From NCBI RefSeq assembly GCF_029227915.1, contig NC_079888.1, positions 10,649,001 to 10,713,000 of the forward strand: a stretch of DNA of 64,000 nucleotides, read 5' to 3'. Every line of letters begins with the position of its first letter. Within the stretch, counting starts at the first letter, position 1. This document shows, one piece after another, positions 31,216-43,699 of the stretch. The notes under the pieces were generated by a model. The model ran no database searches. It saw only the letters and a program-made list of their open reading frames with translations, and had not been told where the DNA came from. Both the position numbers and the translations under genes were made by a program. This DNA comes from Hydractinia symbiolongicarpus (lineage: Eukaryota > Cnidaria > Hydrozoa > Anthoathecata > Hydractiniidae).

Positions 31216-33133
31216 AGAAGAAACATACAAAAAAGGTTAGAATCATTTATCTAGTTGCTGTCTTCCAGACCTGAAGTTTTGGTGAGGAATAAAACCCTTT
31301 TAACACAAAAAGCCGCATGCAATAAGAAATAATGTTTTTATGTTTATAAAAGGACAACAAACCATAATATTTACAGGAAATAATAGAGAAATGTTTTTAA
31401 TAAACATCTACACCACATTATGTCAAAACACACGCTAGTTAAAGTTTTACGCTGCCGTCCAAAAACAAGCGAAAAAAATGTTTAAGCTTTTTTTAAGCAC
31501 TAACACCAATAAGAAACAACTTTTGAATATTAGACCTTTTAAAAATACGAAGGTTTAAGTCTAAAAGCCTGTTTGTTTAAAGATCACTTTCAAGTGACAT
31601 AAAACTGTCATGAAGATAATTAACACTGCTCAATGACAGACTGCAAATGAAACACTTCAAAAATGCCTAATAGGAAACGTCTTAAAAACGAGAAAAATAA
31701 AAACAAACAAAAAAACATACTAGACAGTTTTAGATACAGTAGTTAAGGAAGACAGAGTTCTTATTACAACACCGATTTTTGCAATGACATGTGAAAAGGA
31801 AAGAACATGTTTCCAGTATTTTATTCGATTGAAACAGCGATGCAATAAGGGCCTTAAAGGCGACTGGAGCTGTTAAAAAGATTGAAAAGATTTGTTAGAC
31901 GTACACCGTATAGCACAGCAAGTTAGAACGTTTCGCAAAATGTGTGAAAATTATATTGTTGTGTTGTTTGAAAAGACATTACTCGAAACCATACACGCGT
32001 CAGAAGGTATTAAGTTGAGAGCAGAACACACTTAACCTTTTAAAAGCCAAACATAATACACACAAACAAGGAAACAGACAAGCAAACAGGCTTACCACAT
32101 GAAATCCCTCTCACATGCAACAACTTTCTTTTTCACACTAAATTTTTAGCCTTGTATACTATAGAGTTTTGGAGAGAAGTCTTTTTTCAAATATTTTTTG
32201 TTCAGAAATATTCATTTAGTATCATTTGCTCTTTTCGATGTTGTTTCTTATAATAAATACGCATTGTTTAAATACATATTTATTTAAGTACCCTTGCCGA
32301 AAGAATTAGATTCTGTTGATAAGCAAATACACTATTTGTGACAAACACAGAATCTGTGTACTTTTTCTTGTTGTCCGCAGAAAAATAAAAACAATAGACG
32401 TCCTATATATAATGACGCCAAAATTGTGCCCTTTTAAAGAAGCATAAATACTTAGTTAAACCTTTTTGTTTTATTTACGCATGTGTGTCCACATTTTGAA
32501 AGTGGGTAGCATTAGGTATGCAATAACAACTTAATAGATATTCAGACGTATAGCACATGTTGGAAAGTTTGATTATCTCAACTGGGTGGTAAATGAGGGG
32601 GATTATGGGTAAATAATGAATCAAATTCATTGCGAAATATTGGGTGTTTATTCTTAACATTTTTTCGTATACGTAATACGTCTACGCGTTATAAATGCTA
32701 TGACATGTCTACTCACAGTTAGTCTACCATTTGTAAAAGAATAATAACGATGTCTGGCATGTCACTTTACAGAAAGTAGACTACTGGACAAAAACTAGCG
32801 TCAGCGTCATAGTTTGACCAGAGTATGCCTTTAATATCTTTAGCTAAACAAAAAAAATTACTCACACGTTAATATATTCTCGATTAGCATGCAGAGACGA
32901 CTTTTATTAGAAGCATCATATATTGCAAGACGAAAATGCTGCCTGCTGTTCTGCAATTTAATCAATAGCGAAAGTAATTCTGCTCGTTCTTATGAAAACG
33001 ACTAATTTTTTTTATAAAAGCGTCTGGATGCTCTTAACTTAAGCTATTTATTGTGATCAATTAATACATTAAAATATTTTGTTTATATTTATCCGCAATA
33101 AAACTGCAGTGTAACCATTTTACGCAGAGAAAA
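31216..33133. other. Gene-free spacer
   Basis: AT-rich DNA; no exon or repeat recognised. Confidence 0.5.
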
Positions 33134-33230
33134 AAGACGGGAATTATTATATGAGACTAGTCATTCGTCCGTGAAAAATTGCGCGTGCTCGTCCGTCATT
33201 AACTTTCACAGGGATTATTAAATAACTTTA
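33134..33230 (-). mobile_element. Helitron-like remnants joined head to tail
   Basis: On the minus strand an eroded 3' end (GACGGACGAGC, AATTTTTCACGGACGAATG, ACTAG) ends at 33157 and is followed at once by TCTCATATAATAATTCCCGT, which resembles the family's 5' end. The hairpin has decayed. The 3'-CTAG/5'-TC junction repeats the one at 34325/34324. Confidence 0.55.
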
Positions 33231-33595
33231 TTTATTTCTTTTGGGTGTTTTGCAACGACTTGTCAATAGCGGTCTAAAGAATGTTAGTAGAGATCCGTCT
33301 TTTAAACATATGTTATTAGCACTCAAAATGAATCGTCTCACTTCACTAAGATGACGCGACATTGCGAATACGAAATCAAAACATACATGGCCGCAAACCG
33401 TTATTTACGTTAAAAGAATTTCTATTTTGTTTCTCATCAAATATGCAACTGTTTGTTTTGTGGGAAGTTCGTCTGATATCATTTCAAGCACATAAAGACG
33501 TTTGGTTATTACAAAAATAAGAACGAAATGCTTCTTGTTTTGAAAAGAGTTGTTTTGGCCCCGGGAAATATAATTTAAACAGCTATTATTAAGGA

Positions 33596-34324
33596 CTAGT
33601 CGATAAAGCCCGTGGAAAAATCCACTGAGGCAGGATAAAATTGAAAAATAAGCGTCATATGAATTTTGATGACGTCAGCAACCCATCTGCAAAAAACCTT
33701 GTTTTTACGTTGCCTCTATTGTGCGGAGTTTAAAGCGCTGATCAAGAAAATGTATGTAATCACGTGCTTTTGATAAATGATTAATAAGATATAAAGGTTT
33801 AAAAAATTTGCTGACGTCAGCACTGACCCGTCTAGACCCCTCAAATTTTTTTTTTAGAAATTAGTATACCTGTTGCCTTTGTCGTATAGATCTTGAAACG
33901 CTGATCAAGAAAATGTATAGGATCGTGTACTTTTGACAAACGGTTGCAGAGATATTAGGGTTTGAAGGTTGTTTGATGACGTCATCAACCCGTGCATTCC
34001 GAAACGAATTCTGGGACATAGGTTTGGAAAAATCACCCAAATTGGTCCTAGGTGGTCCCTAGTTACCCACGCGGTAAAAAATTATTGACGTCACCACCTC
34101 GTTTCCAAGTTATTTGGCCTCGAAATTTTAAGTACACTGTAATGGTTTCATTAATTTAAAATAGGATATTGACGTTAAAGTAGTGTTATTGACGTCGCAC
34201 CGTAATGTCAGAACTTTTAGCATATTAGACATGCATTTTTCGGCAACATCAAAGGAAAATGAACACATCCACTTTGCTGGTCACAGACACACAGACAGAC
34301 ACACTTAGCGTATTATTATATAGA
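33596..34324 (-). mobile_element. Helitron-like element A (729 bases)
   Basis: Minus strand: the 5' end is TCTATATAATAATACGCTAA and the 3' end GTGGATTTTTCCACGGGC, TTTATCGA, CTAG, then T. Inside is a roughly 190-base unit repeated twice (gctgatcaagaaaatgtatg and gctgatcaagaaaatgtata mark each copy), each followed by a TGACGTCA palindrome. There is no Rep/helicase coding sequence, so it is non-autonomous. Confidence 0.75.
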
Positions 34325-34891
34325 CTAGTCGATAAGGCCCGTGGAAAAATCCACTTAGGCAGGATAACAGAGAAAAATAACCGTCATTTAAATTTTGATG
34401 GCGTCAGCAGAGACATGTCAGAACACAAAACTTTTTTTTCAGAAATGTGTATGCCTGTTGCCTTCATCGTATAGATCTTGAAACGCTGATCAAGAAAATG
34501 TATAGGATCGTGTATTTTTGACAAACGGTTGCAGAGATATTTGGGTTTGAAGGTTTTTTGATGACGTCATCAACCCGTCCATTCCCGAAACGGATTCAGA
34601 GACCCAGGTTTGGGAAACTTACCCAAATTGGTCAAAGTCCCTAGTTACCTACGCAGGAGATGACGTCAGTTATTTCCACCCGTTTCCAAGTTATTTAGAC
34701 TTAAATTTAAAAGTGCAATGCAATGGCTTCACTAATCTTAATATACTTTCCTTTGACGTCAATATTGCTTTAACGTCAAAGTTTGGTAATTTACAGAACA
34801 AATTTATAGACGATGTTTTATAGACTTTATCAAAGAAATTTTATCCACTTTGCAAAAGTCACAGACAGAAGCTCCGTATTATTATAGGAGA
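34325..34891 (-). mobile_element. Helitron-like element B (567 bases), abutting element A
   Basis: Minus strand: the 5' end A|TCTCCTATAATAATACGG at 34891 and 3' end GTGGATTTTTCCAC, GGGCCTTATCGA, CTAG at 34325, with no base between it and the 5' TC of element A. It shares the gctgatcaagaaaatgtata/TGACGTCA unit (once) and the ends with A. Confidence 0.75.
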
Positions 34892-36465
34892 TTGATTAGA
34901 ACAATATTCATGAAGATTCGTATCGCAAAGTTAAAACAATTTTTTTTTGAAATTGGCAATTATTGACCAGCATTGAAAAGTGCTATTATTACTAGAATGC
35001 TACCATGTTTCCAATTCTTTCACATTCTTAACCAGACTAATGATAATCGTCTCTTTGTTTTGCTTCTATGTAAATGTCATAGTTTGAGTGGTGAGATATT
35101 GAAATTGCGCAGAAAATACTACTGAATTTGTTAAAATCCCTGTTTTAACTCTTTTAAGCTTCTCATTCGCTTCCAGCTATACCTAAAGCACATTTTCGTG
35201 ATTGAGAATACGTGTTTTTCTAAATTCTTTCTTCCCAAGAAAGTTATTATTTCATAAAAGGAATACACAAGTTTCGCTACGTCGCCTCGCGGAATAGAAT
35301 AAATAGAGCGTTCTAGAATATAAAAAATTTACGAAATCTCGAGATATAGCTTTTCCAAAATGGTAACCAAGACCTCTTGCCCCGTGGCAGGTAACGAAAT
35401 GGTTAACAAGATAAAAGCAAAAAAACCAATAACGAAGATTGAGTAGGAAAGTGCTGCTTTTTTGTGGGATACCGCTTAGGTATTTTCCTTTTTCTTTCTC
35501 GAAGTACTGCGATTTTTTTTGCTAGATGATGAAGCCGTTTCAAAGGTAAAAAATTAATCTAGCATGAACATAACCATTCGCTATTTTTTAACTTAGTTAA
35601 ATGCACGTTCTTTAAGAAACAATTTAAACCTATATACTAGTAACAAATCTAATTTAAATATTGCCACTACTGAAAAAGGGCTTGCCCTATATTTTATTAG
35701 GGAAAAAAGAGTTTGAGTTTCATGTTACAGAGCCACTTTCCTGCACTTTTTAAAAAGATGTTTGTGCCAGGTGTAACATGATACTATTGCTGGCACGAAA
35801 CAAATTCATTTGTTTCAAGTTTTGTCACTTGAGTTTTACGTCATTAAAATACTTGATAAATCTTATTTATGCAGTTAAGGTAATTTTTGTTAATCACCTG
35901 TGGCATAAATTTTTTGGTGATGTGTTTTTCTATTCGATGCAGTTTGAAAGGCGGCTCAGAACAAGGTTTTTTTATTGCTCTTTTATTGCCAGTTTCCCCC
36001 CACTTTTGCTCGTCAAAAAGGAAGAGCAAGTAACCTGAATAAACTTTTACTCTAAATTTATCTTCTGTTCGACTGTTATATTTTACTTCAGAAATATATT
36101 TTACTTGAAACGGAAGATAACGAATAAGTAGCAACATTTTCTTTATTTAGAAAAGCAAGAGCCTTCATGTTAATAACAATGCTAGGTATGTTTCATTAAA
36201 CCATCTAGAAAACTACTCATGATGCTGTTGGCTTCATAAAGGTGCGTGGAAAGATATCTTATTCGCTTTTAAGTAAGGCGAGATCAAGTATTCATTCAAA
36301 TTGACGTCAAAGTAGAAGGATATTGGAAATGTTTAGGCTAACAAGTTATTCGGGAAAGATTTATACAGATGCCCTGCTTGAAGTTGTATCGCATCACTTT
36401 TTCACAAGTGGTATTTTGCAACTTTATGTAAGTCGAGACTTAAAAATAAATAAATAAATAAATAA
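34892..36465. other. Gene-free spacer
   Basis: AT-rich DNA. A fragment at 35485-35510 resembles the interior of the pogo-like MITE of 3552..3685. The opposing open frames at 35778..36137 lack any domain. Confidence 0.5.
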
Positions 36466-36533
36466 ATCATTTGTTTAAGAAATACGTGAGGAAGGGATGA
36501 TTTATCTAAAATTGACTAAGCCATATTTGAATG
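36466..36533 (+). repeat. Left direct repeat flanking the tRNA-like cluster
   Basis: The text aaatacgtgagg followed by attgactaagccatatttga matches 37085..37152 in the same orientation over about 65 bases with scattered differences. The two copies bracket the three tRNA-like sequences. Confidence 0.8.
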
Positions 36534-36645
36534 CTTCCAAGTCTTTTCTTCAACATTTGCCAGGTTTATGGCGGAACTCATGCTTAGAGGAGAATTGGTG
36601 ATTTCCTCGGCGCGTGCGTAATGCAATCCAAAGTCTATCAGAAAA

Positions 36646-36718
36646 CGCGCAAACTGGGGCTCGAACCCACGACCCTGAGATTAAGAGTCTAATCCTCTAT
36701 TGAATGAGCTAGCCGGGC
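36646..36718 (-). tRNA. tRNA-Lys(CTT)-like gene, probably degenerate
   Basis: 73 bases on the minus strand: GCCCGGCTAGCTCA start, anticodon loop CTCTTAA (CTT) and T-arm GTGGGTTCGAGCCCCAG. It is clearly related to eukaryotic tRNA-Lys(CTT). However, the acceptor stem (GCCCGGC against TTTGCGC) has mismatches and wobbles, the anticodon stem has one mismatch and the T-stem one, so function is doubtful. Confidence 0.7.
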
Positions 36719-36901
36719 TGATTCGTTATTAGGTGCCGCCATTAAAGCCGTCTTGGTCTTACGCAACAATTGAACACACATAAGATTACTAAAAATTGGT
36801 CCACTCCCGTACTCCTAGTGTTTGGGCTGGTAAAAGGTTACGTGAGTCGAAACAGGTTCAGCAATGTTAGCTTTCCATAACGTAGACGTGGTACAGAAAC
36901 A

Positions 36902-36982
36902 GACGAGGCGGCCGAGTGGTTAAGGCGATGGCTGCTAATACATAGGGCTCTGCCCGCGTGAGTTCGAATCCCATTTTCGTCG
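36902..36982 (+). tRNA. tRNA-Ser(GCT)-like gene, probably degenerate
   Basis: 81 bases: GACGAGGCGGCCGAGTGGTT start, anticodon loop CTGCTAA (GCT), a long class II variable arm (GGGCTCTGCCC) and T-arm GTTCGAATC. The acceptor stem closes with two G-T wobbles. The anticodon stem appears to have lost a base and the T-stem has an A-C mismatch. Confidence 0.7.
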
Positions 36983-36989
36983 CACATTC

Positions 36990-37061
36990 GGTTCTATGGT
37001 GTACTGGTTAGCACTCTGGAATTTGAATCCAGCGATCCGTGTTCAAATCTCGTTAGAACCT
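36990..37061 (+). tRNA. tRNA-Gln(TTG)-like gene
   Basis: 72 bases: GGTTCTATGGTGTA start, anticodon stem-loop CTGGA-ATTTGAA-TCCAG (TTG) and acceptor stem GGTTCTA/TAGAACC with perfect pairing. The T-stem CCGTG/CTCGT has two mismatches and loop position 32 is A. It is the best preserved of the three; it starts only 7 bases after the Ser-like sequence. Confidence 0.72.
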
Positions 37062-37084
37062 GGCCTTCTTTTTGAATTCTGATT

Positions 37085-37152
37085 TAATCGTTTGTGTAAA
37101 AAATACGTGAGGGAAAGGCTGAATTATTTAAAATTGACTAAGCCATATTTGA
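37085..37152 (+). repeat. Right direct repeat flanking the tRNA-like cluster
   Basis: Second copy of the 36466..36533 repeat, 619 bases further on; it ends at the same gccatatttgaa word and then diverges. Confidence 0.8.
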
Positions 37153-40100
37153 ACAAATACTATTTCGGGATTTAATCCGTTTTCCAAGTTCTATGCTATT
37201 AAGACCATTGTCTTAGGTAATCTTTTTGCAACAACATGAAACAAACAGTTATTCTTATATTTTCTAACACACTTAAACATCAACTTATAGGCAAGAACTT
37301 CTTAACACGGATTTAGCAAATGGCTGAAGCACAGACAGCTTAACGTCAGATTGTCTGTTTTACCCTCGCTAAACTAAATATCACTTTTACCACCATGGCT
37401 AGCGGATGACAAAAACACTAACAATATTTACACGGTTACATTTTTGATCTTGATTAATCTAATGTGCGGTTTACAAATCTCCCCAAATTAGGTCGCTGGG
37501 ATTTTCAATTTTTATTTAAGACGGTTCCTGGCTTAATTAGACAGACACTGAATTTCATTAATCGCCAGGTAGTTAGGGGCTTAATAATGTTACCGACAAT
37601 CGCATCTCCTCTAACATGAGAGTAGGACTGGAATGTCACAATGTTCAAAACACTGTATTATCATCTTCAAGCAGTTAAACTAAGTGCGGGGAGTATCATG
37701 ATGATATAGATAAAGATTTAAACTCTACTTGAAACATGCACTACATGCAAATGTTTTAGACTTATACCTCTCATAAACATAGAACATAAACATTTATATG
37801 TCGTTCTGTGTTGATGATGGGTTCTTAAACATCTCATCTCTGATGTTACTGAAAAAAAACTCCGTCCTTTTTGTGTTGAACCACAACTTATTTTAAAGTG
37901 CCAGACTTAGCGCCCCAGCTCTTCACGTATTTGCGACTTATTAAACTTGCCGTCTTGAGGTAGGAAGGGGACGAAAGGGATTCCATGGACACTGATTCTT
38001 GTACTCGATTACAACAACTATTTAACTTTCTTATGTACGATTTTTTAAAGGGTCTTAATGAAATTTTCTTTTGCTAAAATGGGCGCTTACTAATATGGAT
38101 TTCTAGTGGTTGCTACGGGTTAAGGTAGATGTCGTTATTTGGTAAACACTTTGTTTAGTAATCACCCAAATGTTATTAGCTTGATTTGAGTCCATAATAA
38201 TGGGGGATAATGGAATTTTTTACTACCGCTATGTAAATGTTAGAACAAGAAACATCCACCAAATTTTCGGTCGTCTACAACATGGAAATTAGAGGAGCAC
38301 TTTTTTAAAACACTTTCTGTCTAAAGTAATAACATTAAAAATATTATCTCCTCAATTGAATATTTAGTTAAAATTTTATATATATGCCGAATCCTATATC
38401 TAAAAAAAGCTGACTTTTGAGGAGCAACCACAGCAAAAACTAGCTCTAGTTGCCCATTATGACTTTTACGAATTTTTTTTTTCTTGATTACCTTAGGTGC
38501 TCCTTACAATCCGTTTAATTAAGCTTTTGTATCTTTCATCAAAATCAGATTTAAAAGTGTGCGCAAAATAATTCTTTCGAAGCAGGATTCGCCTCACTAA
38601 CTTCGTTGGTAGCCGTTATGACTTTTTAGTACGCTTTTATTTAGTTAGGTAACTTTCTTTTTATTTTCTTACCCAGTCATTTTTTCTTAAACCTGGTGAA
38701 TAAAACCAGACTTTATTTACAGCCTATACGTCCTTTTACCCAACACGACAACAAAAAGTATTTTAATCAGCGGGTTCTTATAGTAGTTATCATTATCATT
38801 ATTAAACAATATTTTAAAAGGTGCATTGCATCAATAAATAAAATGCTATTTTTTATACAAGGCCTGTGAAGTAAAATTGTTTTTTGCCGAATAGGTCGTT
38901 AGGTTAATTAACTAACTGATTCATTAATTTATTAATTTCTTGATTTTTTTATTATTTTTTTATTATTTACTTTTCCATCCTCATGACAATGAAAAGAAAA
39001 AAAAGGAAATTCTAAAATTCAATTCTTTTCCTTACTTTTAAAGCAGCATATGCCATCTTATTACTATCAGGTTTGAATAACAAAGACAAGGTCTACTAAT
39101 TAAGAAAGTAATAAATTAGCTTAGGTAGTAATATCCCACGCAATACAAACATATTTTTTTTTCTTTTATCCAAATTTTTATTTTCGTCTTTAATTCGATT
39201 CTCTATTAACATGACGTTCATACGTTACTACGGGATACAATCAATAAAATGACGATCTCTGGTTACACTAACTTCATAAATATTTCAAGCAATTAAACGA
39301 TAAATGTTGTTCTTAAGTGTACCCACCAACTCGATTTGAAGGTTTCGTAATTCGAGTTGTTTTGATAGGATAAATTAGGCTTAGCCTGGATTAGTATTTA
39401 CTTTGCATATTTCTCCTTTTAAATGTATTTTGGTCTAATATTTTATATCGGCATTATTCACTATCGGCATTTTTTTTAAAAATAAAACGTATATATATTA
39501 CACAAATATTCAACGTGAAGGAAGACCTACAAACAACAAAAAAATGTTTTGTTTGCTTGACATATATTTGACGTTCTCAATCAGGAACAGAACAGTGATT
39601 TCATGTCTTACTGATAATTTTCAAAACCAACAAACTTCACAAAAGCATGTTTAAAAAAAATAGGAGAAAGTTTGTTTTTTAACCTTTTAAAGAAATAGTT
39701 GTTTTTTCAACAGTTTTCATTAATATCTACTATTTAATTTTTCACACCACACAAAAAAACATTTTCCCTATATATTAGTTACATATAAATACCAGATATT
39801 TTTTTTAATTTTTTACTACGCATTATGATAACAATTCATAGTTTAAGCCTGAAATATTAGTATTTTGCGAGCGTGACAAACGTGTATAAGTGGAGCTATG
39901 CTAACTATTCACTACCATATGCTTTTCGCATTGCAGATGTCAAATACACCGAAATCATCGGTACTGTTAACAATCGAGAATTGAACCAAATCTTTTCTTT
40001 CGTCACGATACTGAACCCAGACATTCTTTAAGTTTATTTCCATATTACCTTTTATCTGAAGCTTAACTATGCTTTTCTATTTACGTTTCAGATTGTTGAA

Positions 40101-41519
40101 AATTTTTAAAGCATCAACAGGTGTGTATTCATTGTAGGCATATTGACAGGCGCACTTAGCTTGCAATTAAAACGTTCACAGTTTTAACCTGGAAATCTTA
40201 GGTAGATAGTATTGCCAGACATAAAACAGCTGTCGGATTGTTCTGTGTCGTCAACTAGCAACAGCACTGTTCTGTCAAATGCAAGCGAATTTAGGTAGTC
40301 AATAAAGGGTACAGTTTGCTATTTGAAGAAAGGAGAAAGAAGCAGCGCAAATGAATTTAGCATTATTGTGTTTTATTTATATGATAAAAGTTAAATGTTC
40401 GACGTGAATGTCAAACATTACATTTCTAACGTGTAGCTGTTTAACTCGTTTAAATTTTTCTGAAATTCCAATTGATGAGACGGAATTGGCATTTCCATTT
40501 GGGTCAATTTGCTTTAAATTTTAGTGTTGAAACAGTACAAAAACATTGCAAAATAAAAGCCTATAAAAGAATTATAAATAAAGCTACCTTTTTTATTGAA
40601 AACTTTGTTCTTCTTCTTGAGTATTTTACCAATAATTACCATTACAGTTTATAGTTGCTTTTTATATTTTTTCTCTCTCTAAACAACAAAATTAGGACAG
40701 TAAAAAGATGACTTTTTGATTAAGACTTTCTCCCCTAAAATCGTTTATATAAAGTTGCCATATTTGAGCATGTGATCTGCATATAAATACAAATGCCACA
40801 AGATCTCAAGGCTCAATAATGTATTCTTCATATAAAAATCCATTTGAAATTCAACTTTTTATTAAATTTCAAATTCTCAAGTTTATCCATGGTCAATACT
40901 ATTTGATAGAAGAAAAATGATCAAAATGAACGTATATATTACAGAATAATCATTTTTTTTTAATCTCAATTGCTTCTATTATTCGGCAAAGTCATAATAA
41001 AAGACAAATAAGTTCTTTTCTTTGTAAAAAAAACTGTCGTATGTATATATACATATATATTTTTTTCTTTATGGGATCATGTCTTTTTATTGAAATAAAA
41101 TAGACAACAATTACGATTAAGTCTTGACATGACAGAAATATCTTCAACGCCTTAAGACAAATTAATCTGTATCAAAGATAATAAAATCTATAGTTCTTTT
41201 TAATCTTATAGCCTCAGATGAATTTTGATTTTATTTCTTTATTGTGCTGAAAAACCTTTTTGGACGAACACAATTTCTGTGAAAAATACTAATATTTTTG
41301 TATTGATGGACAAAATATGTTTCTTAATCTATTTGCTATTTCTTAATCTAATTTGGATCACATGGCTTAGCGCACTTATTTTTCAATTTCAACACAGGTA
41401 AACTGACTTAAATTTAAATTAAAAAGGAATTTTCAAACGTAAAAATAACATAAAAGGGTGTTTCCTGTGACCAAAAAATAGAGTGACTTCATTGGCTAAA
41501 ATGTAATAGTCAGAAAGGT
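37153..41519. other. Gene-free AT-rich region
   Basis: No gene was recognised. One short minus-strand frame at 37907..38008 reads HGIPFVPFLPQDGKF then NKSQIREELGR before a TAA and looks protein-like, but it is isolated. The remainder is AT-rich with short simple repeats. Confidence 0.5.
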
Positions 41520-41983
41520 AACAAATAAACAAATAAACAAATAAACAAATAAACAAATAAACAAATAAACAAATAAACAAATAAACAAATAAACAAATAA
41601 ACAAATAAACAAATAAACAAATAAACAAATAAACAAATAAACAAATAAACAAATAAACAAATAAACAAATAAACAAATAAACAAATAAACAAATAAACAA
41701 ATAAACAAATAAACAAATAAACAAATAAACAAATAAACAAATAAACAAATAAACAAATAAACAAATAAACAAATAAACAAATAAACAAATAAACAAATAA
41801 ACAAATAAACAAATAAACAAATAAACAAATAAACAAATAAACAAATAAACAAATAAACAAATAAACAAATAAACAAATAAACAAATAAACAAATAAACAA
41901 ATAAACAAATAAACAAATAAACAAATAAACAAATAAACAAATAAACAAATAAACAAATAAACAAATAAACAAATAAACAAATA
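41520..41983. repeat. Long perfect 8-bp tandem array (AAACAAAT)n
   Basis: About 58 uninterrupted copies of an 8-base unit, roughly 464 bases, with no substitution that I can see. On the minus strand all three frames read through as repeating FICLFVYL, producing artefact ORFs of up to 181 codons. Confidence 0.97.
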
Positions 41984-43699
41984 TTGTTGTTATAAATAAT
42001 ACACCAGCTGATTTGGGTAAGAATTATTTTTCATCTTTATGTAAAAAGTCAATACGTAATGTAAGATTAAAATGCCGGTACGAAATGAAAACAAAGCAAA
42101 ATTATCATAAAAGTGCGTCACATGCCAAACTCGTGCCACTGTACAATAACGCTCAATTCTTTATGTGATGACGAAATAAAACTTCAATTATCATACCGAA
42201 TAATGACTACCCGTTAAGCTTGTTGTGAAGACAAACATAATAATTGAATTACTTCAATCAACCATATATTCCACCTTCGTCATGCAATAGTCAGTTCACG
42301 TCAAAAGAGCCGTGCATTACGTTATAAAACAAAAGTGACAATAAAAACAACGACAAATAACAACGATGGCAAACGATAAAAAAAACAGCAACACCAATTT
42401 AACTTCACAACAACGACAACAACGACAACAACGACAACAGCGACTACGGCAATACCATCTTCTAACCGGTGCCAGAACCATCAGCAGCAACCAGAAATAG
42501 AATTTTTAAACGTTGTTGTATAATCTGGAAAAACCTGCAACAAACCTCGCACACAAATCATGTTTTCCAAAATTAAAAACAGTATTGATGCTATGATTCA
42601 AAAAAGTAAAAAGTACTAGGAAGTCTATTTTTAAATGCTCATTGTTGTGTACATTTTCTGTACCTCAAAGAACAAGTATATGCTAACGATTCAGGTTAGT
42701 AATTAGTTCTCTTCTCTGACGCGCAAGAAATATTCTTTGGTTGATGAGTATAAATAACTGCAAATTTATATATAGAAAATTAAATTTACATTTAGTTTAG
42801 TTATTCTTTTAATTCCCCGTTTAATGCCCAAGAAAGAGTTGTCGGATTGGTGGGTATAGATAACGGAGATTTACATTGAATATAAAATTTACATTCTTAC
42901 CAACACGGTTACACTTCTAACTGTTTTTTGTAAACAAATATATTTGGTCCATTAAAAAATATACAGAACATACAACTGAAATAACTAGATATTTATAAAA
43001 GTAATCCTAAATAAAAGAAATACATTTATGGCCTTGTTTTGAACAAATTTATCCCCAAGAATTGATAGGCTAACCTTCAGTACGATTAGTAAAATTTTTC
43101 AAATTATTTTTCTTGTGATAGGTGTTTTGTAACATTATGAAGGATTGTTTTCTGTTGTAAGATAGGGAATAACTATTATTATGTCACCATTGTCTGAAGC
43201 ACTCTAGCATGGTATACCCTTCCACAAGCAATAAGCTTTAAATGTCGTCTGGATTTTTAGGCTGTTATATTTTTTCTGTTTGGTTAGTCACGACTACATA
43301 GATACAAGTTTTTCATACCTTACTTATTTATATTTAATGTTCAGGGATTATACTTGGCAACAGAAGAAAATGACAATCGATATGCTGAATGTTTGAACTG
43401 AAACGAAACAGGAATATTTTAGAAAGGGTCGTCATGTTTCACGTCGTGTTTAAGTAATGTAGTTTTTACATGATGTTTTATTTGAGGGGCGACATAAAAA
43501 ATCAATTTCGGTTTCTGGGCGAATCAGTGTTTACATGATACGAAATAAAATTCATTTCAATGTTGGTTTTATATCGGTCAAATTGAACGAAACATTTCGA
43601 CCTCGTGAATATGGCACAATTCTTTGTGGTGTGAAGACTCGTTTTATGTAAATTACCCTCTGTAAAGGCTACCTAACTTTTATAATTTATAAACTGAGA
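41984..43699. other. Gene-free spacer with a short CAACGA repeat
   Basis: AT-rich DNA. A CAACGACAA repeat runs from about 42407 to 42440. CGAAATAAAATTCATTTCAA near 43540 resembles repeat text at 9500-9750. No coding content was seen. Confidence 0.5.

Noticed and set aside
41419-41980. Three overlapping minus-strand ORFs of 156-181 codons
   Set aside because: They are translations of the 8-bp tandem array (repeating FICLFVYL) and carry no independent coding signal.
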